From: Ananas comosus
Taxonomy: Eukaryota > Streptophyta > Magnoliopsida > Poales > Bromeliaceae
DNA: 64,000 nucleotides
Direction: 5' to 3'
NCBI RefSeq assembly: GCF_001540865.1
Contig: NC_033622.1
Coordinates: forward strand, 5,573,077-5,637,076
The translations under genes and the position numbers were made by a program. Numbering within the stretch: the first letter of the stretch is position 1; the number at the start of each line of letters is the position of its first letter. The notes beneath the pieces were generated by a model. The model had not been told where the DNA came from, did not search any database, and saw nothing but the letters and a program-made list of their open reading frames with translations. Below, piece by piece: positions 27,100-40,400 of the stretch.

Positions 27100-28794
27100 A
27101 GCAATTGAGCTAGAATATTTTGAAGCACCAACCCTTTGGTGCTTCTAAGTTCTAGCCTTGATCTTAATTGCTCTTTAATATCTAATACACCGCTTGGATC
27201 AAACATTATTCACACTCACCACCACTACCACCATCATCTCAACCTACATCTCTCCATCCAATGGTTAAAAAACTCAAAGCCACACTCCCTGTGGTCTTTG
27301 AGAAGTTATTCTAGACTCACTATTATATGTCATATATATATTATATTTATATATATTAATATTAGTAAATAGGCTACTAATCTATCCGATAGCACTGAGC
27401 GCTCGCTGCTACTAAGTGTTTCGATGATGCGGCTTCCAAATACGACGATCGGCTCCCTTAAGTTGTATCTATCACTATTGAAAAGTATTTAGAAACTTAA
27501 AAAATTTCCATATTTTTTCATATCATTTACCTATCAAACAATGTAATCTAACACTGAACGGCTGAAACTAAAAAATCTCATAAAAATGATGACTAAAAGA
27601 TTTAAATCAAGATCAGATATACTATTCTTATCTAAATAGGGAAAAGAATTTCTATATAAATTTCGTATGTCGCATTTGGATTTTTGCACTGTTAAACTCA
27701 CCACAACACAAACCACATCCGCCATTAAATTGTCAATATCTGAGATCTTTTATCACTAGTCAATATTTCAAATAGGTTTCTTCAATTGTAGATCAGTCTA
27801 CGGAGCCGATGTCGATTTGAAGGCCACTGATCATCGAAAACACTTGCGTAGCACGGACGCTCCGTGCTACCCGATATGCATAGTAGCCGACTCATTATTA
27901 TATAATAGTATATATATATATATATATATAGAACTATTATCGATAGCTGGAATCTATAATAGACACCATGCCATTGTGTGCTATTAGTTTTTTTAGCGGC
28001 ATGGATTGCCGAAATATGCGTTAGGATATGAGTGCCCTAGGGTTCGAGTGGTGCTGTTGGTTGAATATATAATCTAACGATGTTAAAATAATCAAAGGTT
28101 AAATCTAATGGTAAAAACTGCAGATAGCACCAAATCCTTATGGTGACTATCATAGTATGCCAGTCGTGGCTCTCTCCTCTCCTCTCTCATAATATATACT
28201 AAGTAGAGTCGCGGCTATTAGCTCTTATGAGGTATGATTGCCCTCGTACTATAAGTTGTTTTGCATAATAAAGCTTACCGAACACGCATTCCTACCGTCA
28301 AAACGGTTATGTAGAGCATATTAAAACTTCTATAATCAAATTTTTATAATTTTTGGATATTCATTTAGCATTACGATCAAAAGGTCACAAAATTGACAAT
28401 TTATTTAACAGTCGTAGCGATACTTGCTAGTTTAACGGTGTAAATAGAATCGGAAATCGGTTGAATTTTTAATAGAAATTCTATTCACTACCTAGAAAAG
28501 AATCAACTAACTCCATATTAAATTGAAAAATTTTGAACGACCCATTTTAGGATGTCGTTTCGATTATCGACCGTTCATTTGTATACCCTGCTTGTGAAGG
28601 ATTTATTTATTTTGATGAGAATTACGAATGTATTTCTCTAGAATTTTCAAACATACTCTAGATCATATTTAACGTTGTGGATTCGTCGATTCGGAAGATC
28701 CATCATTAAAATAACTTATGAGTACGAATGGCTCTAACCTACTCAATAAGGAGTATAGTAGCCCTACTTCTATATATAATATAATATATATATA

Positions 28795-28835
<41 letters not shown>

Positions 28836-31800
28836 GCTCCTATGGCTTTTAGCAAGTACCAAGTCATTGTGCTGTAAAGTTTCCGCCCTTGATTATGAGG
28901 GATGTGCGGTTAGGATATGTGCCCAGGTGAGTGTGAGTTGGTTGAATATATATAATTTCTAAGTGTAAACATGATTAAAGGGCGTAGATTTAACGGTAAA
29001 ATAATTCACAATGCCCATATTGCTTGGTGCTTTTACAACCACATCATAGCTGGACTTATATATATATTATAGAGCTCATGCTGCTCATCCTATTGATGCA
29101 CAGCAGCATTCATGCTAGAAGGTTGTTTAGCCAATTTAGATTGTATCGAGATCGTGCGGGGTTTTATGGGATGCATAACGGAAAGAAAGCCCGTTGTTCC
29201 GTTTGCTGCCCCCCCCCTCTCTTCGTAAATATTCTCTCTCTCTCTCTTTGGATCTGAGAAGAAAATCCCCCATCTCTCCCTATCTCACATTCTCTCTCTC
29301 TGCATGCCCTAGTCCAGACCCAACCACCCCTCTCCCGAACCTCGCTCCTCTCTATCACGCCGCGCCCGCTCGCCGCCCTTCTTCACTGTGCGCGCAACCC
29401 CCGCTCGCCGTCCTCCATCTCTGTGCGCGCAACCCCTGCTCGCCACCCTCCTTCTCTGTGCGCGCCCACCTCCTACGCCGCCCCCCGCTCTCCGCGTCGC
29501 CCCTCTCTATCAAACGAGGTATCGGATTTGTTTTTTTGACTTTTTTTTTTTGTTATTGCAACATAAAAAAATAGATCTGCTATTTTTATTTTTCATATGT
29601 TTTTTTTTTAATTTGTTTCTTGATTTTTTGTGATTATTCCATTGTTGGTTTTGTGGTTATATATATTGTTGTTTTATTGAGCTCGAGACAAATGTAATAA
29701 ACTAAGAGATCATCAGAACACTAATTTTGCCTTATCTTTTCTTAAAATTTTATGTCTGGTCTTTTCCTTTAAGCAAATCTTTTTGCATAACCGAGCATTC
29801 ATGCATATTTTGCAATGTAATGCAGGAGTTGGAGCCAGTAATCCACTTTGTGCCGCAACCAGAACGAAAGCATCAGCTTCGCAGAACAAGTTCTGCCCTG
29901 TTCTGATCATGTTTATACTAACTAAATTTGTTGATTATTCATGGGGTTGTCTTATATCAGTGAGCTTTTCTTAAGAAAATCACAAATTCATCTTAGGAGC
30001 GGGGGGCGGCGTAGGAGGTGGGCGCGCACAGAGAAGGAGGGTGGCGAGCAGGGGTTGCGCAGACAGAGATGGAGGACGGCGAGCGGGGGTTGCGTGCACA
30101 GTGAAGAAGGGCGGCGAGCGGGCGCGGCGTGATAGAGAGGAGCGAGGTTCGGGAGAGGGGTGGTTGGGTCTGGACTAGGGCATGCAGAGAGAGAGAATGT
30201 GAGAAAGGGAGAGATGGGGGATTTTCTTCTCAGATCCAAAGAGAGAGAGAGAGAGAGAGAGAAGGGTGGGCAGCAAACGGAACAAACGGGCTTTCTTTCC
30301 GTTTGCATCCCATAAAAGCCCCGCACGAATCTCGAAGCAATCTAATGGCTAAAAACCCTCTAGCATGAATGCTGCTGTGCTATCAATAGCATAGCAGCAT
30401 TACTCTATATAAAACGCTTCTGATTCATTAGTATCAATAATGATTCGAACAAATTTGAATTTGTTTCTAATACATTCAATGATATAAGAGCATATTCATC
30501 GTGCCCATCGTCGATTAGAGCCCCATCATCCGAAAACAAAGGGATGAAGGAGCCCGTTCCTACTCAATAGCATCTCCATCATCAACTCTACTATACAGTA
30601 TAGGCGTCCAGTACTATAACTATCAGCACGGTACACGGAGGCCTCCGTTGCTATCAAGTTGTTTGATTCAATGATGCGGATTCTCAATCGTATCGATCAG
30701 ACATTAGACTTGATCTACACTATTGTAATTATTGATAACTAATTAAATATTTTCTCTATTATTGAGCTATAATCAAAGTACTCAAAATTGAACAATTTTA
30801 ATGATCAAATTGTAATGCTATTGTTAATTTATGGATGCTTAAAAAAATTCAAAATCTTGATAAAATTTATAGCAAAATCTTACTTCACATTAATAGTTAA
30901 GAGAGTACCTCTGATCTTAAATTCAAGTTTTTATCATCACTATTTTATGAGATTTTTATTTTCACCATTCATTTATTAGATACTCATTTTGATATTAAAT
31001 ATGATCAAAAATTATAGAAATTTAGTTCCAATACTTCAATAGTTTAGATCCAAGTCTAATAGAGCCGATCCATATCATGAAACAAACTGATACACGGAGG
31101 CCCCATTTACCAATGTTATATCATCGTAGCCTTCAGTATATATATATATATTATATTAAAGAGAGATCCCGTAACTGAGAGAGAGAGAGAGTGGGCACAT
31201 ATCTATTGATAGCCAAAAAAAGGCCTTTTTACTATCAATTTAACTTGGATCATTCGGTCATCATTCATAAATTCCATAAAATAAACCCGATGAACACTAC
31301 TAGAGGACCACCAACCTCTAAAAACTAATATCAGCCTAATCTACAATTTCATTCAATGGATTAAAAACTGATAGCAAAGGACCTTTGCCATCATATATTC
31401 TAGCACTTTATAATATATATATATATATAGAAGAGAGATGAGAAATGAACGATAGAAGAAGTAGACTTCTGGCTATGGAACCGGTGTTTCAATGATTAAC
31501 TTCGGAATCACGATCACTCCAAATTAGACTTCAATTCTGGTATTGAAGTATCTAGAAAATAAATTTGCAATTTTTCGGGATTCATTTACCTATATGAGTC
31601 GAAAAGGTCAAATCAACAATTTTTAAATGGTATTGATGGTAATCTATGTTAAAAAGCACTAAGACACACCATAGGCGCAAAGCCTGTGAAGAGCTCAAGC
31701 GATAAGCTCAAAGGCGTTAGATGCCTAAGCGCAAGGCTCAATGCGCAATGTTCGCCATGAGTAGAAGTTGAGGCGCACACTTTTATAGAATTTTGAAACC

Positions 31801-34757
31801 AAAAAGTTCTACTATACTTTCTAATAATTGTAAGTAGCAACAAAATTCTTAAAATCATATTATCACAATATCAATATTCTAAATCACTCAAATATCACGT
31901 TTTTCGAATGAGTAAAAATAAGAAAAGAAAATATAAGCTATAGCAGATAATTTGGTAATTTTAAAAACAAAAATCAACAAGATAAAAGTGAAAGGGTAAC
32001 ATTACCTATTTTGTCTCCATAATAAAACAGGCTAAATAACATTAACACAAATCACAAACATAGTAAGAAAAATTTGATGTAACAATATATAATTATAAGC
32101 CACATAGATCATAAAAAAATAACATGCATGATCCATAAAAGTTTGAGATTTCAAGCCAAAGATTCATTTAAAAAAGCACTATAGATCTAAATAAAAAAAA
32201 TATGATCCTAAACTCCATTTAGAGCATATGATTAATCAACCATTAGGTAAAACACTAGAAGGCACGCCTAGCGGCTTGTGCGCCTAGCTGGCGCGCGCCT
32301 GAGGCCGCTTATTTTAAACTCATTGTATTGTTGTTTCCACAAGATTTTAATGGGTAGAAGATTTAAAATCAAAGAAAAATTTGATAAAAAAAATTCTTTA
32401 TACATAATCTACAATAAATAATTATCTCTAATCTAAAATTTTAGTGCTATTATCTATAACTTTTTTGTAAATTTTTATTTCAAGCCGTTGATTTAAAATC
32501 TTCTTCGAATGCGTAGGTCTAAATAAATATCGAAATAATCGCAAAAATATTATTTTCTACATACTTCAAATAGCCATTAGATCAAGTCTAAGCAGTAACG
32601 TCGATTCGAAAAATCAATCCATCATACAAAAACGGTTATACACACAGCATATATATTATATACTATATATAGATGACAGAGAGAGAGAAGAGAGAAGCAA
32701 TTGAGCTTAGAATATTTTGAAGCAGCAACCCTTTGGTGTTCTAAGTTCTAGCCTTGTCAATCTACCACTTAATACTAATACCCCTTGGAATAAACCATTT
32801 ATTCAACACTCACCACCACTACCACATCATCTCAACCCTAACATCTCTCCATCAATGTAAAAAACTCAAAAGCCACACTCCTGGGTCTTTGAGAAGTATT
32901 CTAGATCTCACTATTATATGTTATATATTATATTTATATTTATATATATTAATATTAGTAACTAGGCACCTATCTATCGGCGATAGCACTGACGCGCCTC
33001 CGCTGCTACTAAGTCGTTTCGATGATGCGGTCTTCCAAATACGACGATGGCTCCTTAAGTGATCTATCACTAGTTGAAAAGTATTTAGAAACTAAATTTC
33101 ATATTTTTTCATATCATTTACCTATCAAACAATGCTAATCATAAATTGAACGGACTTAAAATAAAAAATCCTCATAAAAATGATGACTAAAAAGAAATTT
33201 AAATCAAATCAGAGATATATAATTCTTATCTAAATAGGGAAAAGAATTTCTATAATTCATCGCATTTGATTTTGCACTGTTAAACTCACAAACACACACA
33301 TCGCCATTAAAATTGTCAATTCTGAGATCTTTATCACTGTAATATTTCAGAATACTCTTCAATATGTAGATCAGTCTAACGGAGCCGATGTCGATTTGAA
33401 GCCACTGATTCATGAAACACTTGGTGACGGAGCGCCGTCGCTACCAGATATGCATAGTAGCGGACTCTTATATTATTAATATAATAGTAATATATATATA
33501 TATAATATAGAACTTTATCCGTATGGAATCTATAATAGACACCATGCCATTGTGTGTATTAGTTTTTACCATGGATGAGAAATATCGGTTAGGATATGGG
33601 CCCCTAGGTTGAGTGAGTGCGCTGGTTGAATATATAAATCTAACGATGTTAAAATAATCAAAGGTTAAAATCTAATGGTAAAAACTCAGATAGCACCAAA
33701 ATCCTTATGGTTGGACTATCATAGTATGCCAGTCGTCTTCATCCTCTCCTTCTTATATATATACTAAGTAGTCCGGCTATAATACTCTTATGAGTTATGA
33801 TTGCCTTCGTACTATAGTTGTTTTCATAATAAAGCTTACCGAACACGATCTACCGTCAAACTTATGTAGAGCATTTAAAATCTTCTATAATCAAATTTTA
33901 TAATTTTTGATATTCATTTAGCATTACGATCAAAAAGTCACAAAATTGGACAATTTATAACAGGTCGTAGATATCTTGCTAGTTTAACGTGTAAAAGAAT
34001 CGGAAAATCGGTTGATTTTTAATAGAAAATTCTATTCTATCTACTAGAAGATCAATAACTCCATAATTAAATTGTAAGAATTTAAGCGACCCATTTTTAG
34101 GATGTCCGTTCGATTATCGACCGTCATTTGTATACCCTCTTTGAGGACTTTATTTATTTGATGAAATTACGAATGTATTTCTCTAGAAGCTTCCAATAAT
34201 ACTCTTAGATCATATTTAACGTTGTGGATCGCTCGATTCGGAAGATCCATCATTTAAAATAACTTATGAGTACGAAGCTCGTATACTCATAAGGAGTATA
34301 GTAGCCCCTACTCTATAATATAATATAATATAATATAATATATTATATATATTATATATATATATATATAATATAGAATAAGCTCCTATGCTTTTAGAAG
34401 TACCAAGTCATTTGGTAAATTTCGCCCTTGAATTATGAGGATTGCGGTTAGGATATGTGCCCAGGTGAGTGTGAGTTGGTTGAATATATATAATTTCTAA
34501 GTTAAAATGATTTAAAGCGCGTAGATCTTAACAGGTAAAATAATTCACAAGACCATATTGCCTTGGTGCTTTTAAACCACCCATCATAGCTGACTTATAT
34601 TATATATATATAGAGCTAACTGCTGCTCATCTATTGATAGACACAGCAGCTTCATTCTAGAGAGTTGTAGCCAATTTAGATTGTTATCGAGATTCTGTGG
34701 CTTTTTATGGATGCATAACGGTAAAGAAAGCCCAGTTGTTCCGTTGCTGCCCCCCCC

Positions 34758-34802
<45 letters not shown>

Positions 34803-36680
34803 TTGAGCTAGAATACTATCGGTAGCAAATGGGCTCCGTTGCCACCCATTTGTTTTCGATGATGGAGCCTCCAAATCGATGATCGGCACCGATGAACATG
34901 ATCTATACCACTTGAAGTATCAAGAAATCAAATTTTATACTTTTCCGATATTATTCTCTTGTCCATCAAGTGGGCGTAAAAATGAACGGCTGAAAATGAA
35001 TATCCTCTAAAAAATGATGATAGAAATTTTGTAATCAAGATCGAGAGTATATATCTTATTCTAAATAGTTTAAAGAATTTTCTCATCAAAATTCAATTGA
35101 TTTGGATAGCTTTACACAGTTAAACGAGAAAACGCCTCATATCTACCATTAAAATTACAAATTTTGAAACTCTTTGATCATTAGGTCAATGATGCCGAAA
35201 TGATTTACAATTTGGTTTTAGATATTTCAAGTTAGTAGATCTGTTCACGGTGCGATCATCATTTAAGGCTCTATATCAGAAACAATATGGGGTGGACGAA
35301 CAGTTTGATGATACGATAGTTCAGATAATCTATAGTATTTCTTATTATGTATATATATATTTATATTATTATTCCGATTTTTATTCACCGGTTAACAGCA
35401 AATATTCTTCGGCGTTAAAATTGGTCATTTTGTGAGGCTTTTGATCAAGTAAATGATATCAAAAATTATTAATTGATTTTTAGAAGTTTTAAATGCCTTA
35501 TTATGTTAACGTATGGATCGTCCAATTGGAGTATCATGAAAAAACTTTGATTACGAGCGATTCACTACTATAAGAGTAAATGCGGCTATTATTTTATTAT
35601 ATTATTTATATATTAGTATATATATAAATATATATATATGATAGGGTCAGCTATGGTGCTTGTAAAGCACAAGACTTGGTTGCTTGTGTTGTTTTACGTT
35701 AGATCTTTCCGGTCAATTTTCAATTAGTTATACTATTCAACAACCACATCACATAGGGGGCCGCCATAATCCTACCGATATATCTCTATCCAATGGTAAA
35801 ATCTAAAGCACAATAAACTTAGTACTTTAGTTATAGGAGCTATTCTTATATATATATATTTATTATATATTATTTTATTATATTATTATTTATATATATT
35901 ATGATATTCTATAGTTATACTATTTAAGATTCCGGCAGTCCAAGTACTTGTCTGTTTGGATCTTTAGGGTGCTCAACATTTAACGATCACTGTATTATTA
36001 TCTTAGGATATTGGAAGTTCTTAGGAATAATTTGTAGTTTTTCGACATCGATTTACTTAATAATTATGTCAAATGAGACGGTGGAATTGATATTCTTTAA
36101 AATTGAGATAGGACTTTTTAAATTCGAAGATCGAATGTTAACTTAGTATCTGAATGTTTTAATGTATTTTTCTATCGAAAATTTGAAAAATTGATTTTTA
36201 CCGTTGACTCCAAACTGGCGCTAATAGATTGAATTTGACATGTTTGAAATGGTTTGTATAGTAAACTATGTTCGACAATAAAAATTTTATGTTTTTAAAC
36301 TTTAATCCTAGAATCGTTTTACGGTTGAATCGTTGATTTGAACCTCCTAAATCGAAAACGAGATATGTACGAGCCGTCTATTAGATTAGTTATGAGGAGA
36401 CTAGTTGTATATAATTATATATATATAATATATACTTATATTACTAAAACTAGCTGGATATACGATTAGCACCGCTATTGGTGCTATTGATTTTTACCTT
36501 AGATTGAGAAATGTTAATGGTTTAGTAGAACGATGTGAGCCTCATAGGTTGAGTGGTGATTTGGTTGAATAGTATAATCTAACAGGTTTAAAAACATCTG
36601 AAGGGTTAAATCTAAGGTGGAAAACTCAGATGCAATCTTGGTATCTATCAGATGTATACAGCGGAGGCTCTCATCTGTCG

Positions 36681-36722
<42 letters not shown>

Positions 36723-37118
36723 TGCGATTTTTCGATATCATTTACCTAGCGATCGAAAGGGTTCAAAATCAACAATTTTAATGGTTGATATATACCGTTT
36801 GCAAGTTAACGGTGTAGAAGTATTCAAATCCGATTAAATTTTGATAAAAAATTCATTGTACTATTTACAACAAGATCAATATCTCTGATCGAAAATTTTA
36901 GTGCTATATCACCACTTTTTGTGAGATTTTTATTTTTAGCCATTGATTTTGAACCTTTTCGATCGCTAAGTAAATATATTGAAAAATCGCAAAATTTATT
37001 TTCTAGATACTTCAAATATACTAGATCAAGTCTAACAGAGCTGATCGTCGATTTGGAAGCTCCATTATCGAAAGCGGCTTAGGAGCGCGAAAGCCTCCGT
37101 GCTCCTAATAGCACACAA

Positions 37119-37163
<45 letters not shown>

Positions 37164-37413
37164 CCTATATATATATATATATATATAGAACTAGGCCGGA
37201 ATACTATTAATAGCACCAAGTCATTGGTGCCATTAGGTTTTCGATCTTTGGATTAAGGGATGTGCGGTTAGGATGATAGTGGTCCCCTAGGGTTGAGTGA
37301 GTGGTTGGTAGAATAGTATGATCTAACGGGTGGAAATTGTCAAGAGGGTAGATCTAACGGCAAAAAACTTGGTAGCACCAAGTGTTTGGTGCTATTGATA
37401 GCATTGTATCCGG

Positions 37414-37455
<42 letters not shown>

Positions 37456-40400
37456 GAGAGAGAGAGAGTCTGGGTACTATTATGAGTACGATCGCCTCCG
37501 TACTAATAACCCGTTTTCAATGATAGAACTTCCAAATCAACGATCTATACTGTTAAACATGATTTAAAGCATTTGAAACCTATAAAAATCAAATTTCATA
37601 ATTTCTTGACATCATTTACTGTACTATCAAAGAAACTCAAAATTGATAACTTTTAGCGGCCAATATGGGATACTTGCTAGTTTAACGATGTAAAAGAATC
37701 AGAATTGGTTGAATATATAGAGTATGGCTACTATACTCTTATTAGGCAATGTTTGGTTCGGGAACAAAGGGAAATAAACCTTTGTTCCCCCCTTGTTCCC
37801 AAAAGAGAATTTCCGTACCCGAGAGCAGTAGTTCTCGAGTTTTTGGAATAAGCTAGTATAACCCGGTATAAGGCTGAAACTATTGTTCTACCCTTTTTCC
37901 TAGAACAACCTTGTTCCCAAGTGGGAACAAGGTTAATTAAAGCATAAATTTAATTTCAATTATGATATTAAATCATTAATTAATTTAATTAATATATTTA
38001 AATCATTACTCATTGTTTAAATAATAAAGTAATTAATTAATTTATTACTTATAATTAATTAGCTAATTAATTATTAATAATTTAATATGTTTATCTATAA
38101 ATTAATATTTATATTGATCAATCATTAATATTTTTATTAATCTAATTAATTTTTTTACTAGTTATCTAACTAAAATAATTTACTAACTAACTAAAAAGTT
38201 AAATTATTTTTTATATTTAATTAATTAATTAATATACTTTCATTATCTTATACAATATTCATAGCTAATAAATTTATTAATTTATTAAACTATTTTTAAG
38301 TAATATTTTGACATTAATTAATTATAGATAAAATAATTTTAATTTAAAATTATAACTCGTATTCCTCATGTGCCAATCTAACCATCCAAACACTATTCAC
38401 CTTATTCCCAAGAACAACTCAATGTTCATCCAAATGCAAAATTGATCTAGTTCCTGCTTATACCTGAACTTGTACCTATTCCTGAAATAAATAGTTCTTA
38501 CTCATACCCGATTACCCGAACCAAAACGCAGCCTTATGAGTATAGACCCCTTCATAATTATAAATTGTTTTGAATGATGGAGCTTTCAAATCGACGATTT
38601 ATACCGTTAAATATAATCTAGAGCATTTGAAACTTTTAGAAAATACATTTCGTAATTTTTTAAAATCATATTAAAGTCCATCAAGCGAGCATAAAATGAA
38701 CGGTCAAAATTAAACGACCTCCTAAAAATAGATAATCGGATTCTTCAACTTAAGATCAGAGTTATTGATCTTTATTTAGAGAGTGAGTAGTATTTTCTAT
38801 CAAAACTTCAACCAATTTCGATTCTTTTACACTGTTAAATTAGCAAGTATCCCATACCGGCCATTAAAATTTGTCAATTTTAAAATCTTTTGATCATAAG
38901 GTAAATGATGCCAAAAAATTATAAAATTTAATTTCTTGAAGTTTTAAATGCTCTAAATTATGTTTAACAGTATGGATTATCGATTTGAAAGCTCCATCAT
39001 CGAAAACGACTTATAAGTACGAAAGTGATCGTACTCATATACACATAATAAATACACACACATATATATACACATTTATATATACACACACATATATATA
39101 CACATATATATATACACACGCATATACATACGCATATATATACACACACATATATATACACATATATACACACACATATATATACACATATATATATACA
39201 CACACATATATATACACATATATACACACACATAGATATACAGAGTCCATCTACTATCCTATTAATAGGATTGAGGACATTGTCCTATCAAGTCGTTTTG
39301 AATGATCGGAACTTCAAATTGATAATCGGTACCGTTGAAATTGATCTACACAATTCGAAATATTTAGAAACCAAATTTTGTAATATTTAAAAATCATTAT
39401 CAAGTTCATCTTAAGAGTTGAAAAATGAACGGTCATAAATGAATAACCTTCTTAAAATAGAGGTTAGACTTTCTCAATTCATAATCAGAGTTATCAAACA
39501 TTATCTAAATAGTATAAAGAATTTTCTATCAAAAATTCAAGCAATTTGGATTGCTCTACACCGTTAAACAAGCAAACGGCTCATATAGGCCGTCAAAAAT
39601 TGTCGATTTTACGACACTTTGATCACCATGTAAATAATTTTTAAAATTTATGAAATCTAGTTTCAAGATATTTCAAATACTCTAGATCAACTTCAACGGC
39701 TCCGATCATCGATTTGGAATCTCTATCATCAAGAACAATTTGATAGGACAAGTGCTACTATCCTCATAAGAGGATAGTAGCCCTAGCCTATATATACACA
39801 TATATATACACACACACATATATATACACACACACATATATATATATACACATATACGTCCAGAAAAGGGAAATCTAGTATAGCTATGATGGGAAGCTGA
39901 AACAAGCTTGTTGGTCCCAAAAGCGAAAGGTTTAATTCAAAGCTTCTACTGCTAGTTGCAGTGGGAAATGTTTGGAGAATTTTAACAGAGAAAACAAAGG
40001 AGGCATAAAAGGCTGGGAGTTACTTAGTCACTGCCTTACCACTAACTCTAGCATAAATGCTAACAGAACTTTCACAAAAGTTCAAGCAGGCCAAACAGGC
40101 TGGGAGTTACTTAGTCACCGCCTTACCACTTACTCTATCATAAATGTTGTTCGTCGAGATCCCAACATAAACCAAATTGAAGCTAGATATTCATTCCCAT
40201 TGGTTCAATTTTCAATTACAAATTATATTTTACCATTTCACACTACAAAATCCTAATTTCTTACCTGAAACCAAGTATGCAAGTTAAATGTTCAACATGG
40301 AGAAGACCGAGAACCCAATAAAGGAACCCTAGCATCTTTTCCAGCAAGGAAGCGTGAGCAAGAAAAAGCTTAGTATAGGAGAGAAACTCACTTGAGCTCA

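Larger units (their letters stand above)
24331..29218. repeat. Tandem duplication, copy 1 (4.9 kb)
   Basis: The order of elements and most of the sequence match 30411-34757 in the same orientation: half of the L foldback, the 'ggaggcctcc' element, an S element, the 'cctaggc' repeat, and so on to the left end of the long-TIR element. Copy 1 carries an extra 408-bp MITE. Single-base indels between the copies are unusually frequent. Confidence 0.85.
22907..40391 (-). other. Giant first intron of the KAKU4-like gene (17,485 bp)
   Basis: The donor is GTGAGT (40391-40386); the acceptor is 'ccttttgcag' (ending 22907). The split codon (A|AT, Asn) restores the frame. Nearly all of 23.9-39.9 kb is foldback elements, their microsatellites, three MITE-like insertions and a tandem duplication. 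No open frame with a recognisable domain is embedded in it. Confidence 0.88.

Noticed and set aside
29194..30326. Pro/Arg- and Glu/Arg-rich frames near the long-TIR element
   Set aside because: They mirror each other because the arms are inverted repeats, and GC-rich minisatellite units generate them; no domain or start context.
39045..39250. Open frames rich in Tyr/Ile/His or Cys/Val on both strands
   Set aside because: They are translations of a compound TA/CA microsatellite; both strands are open for the same reason.
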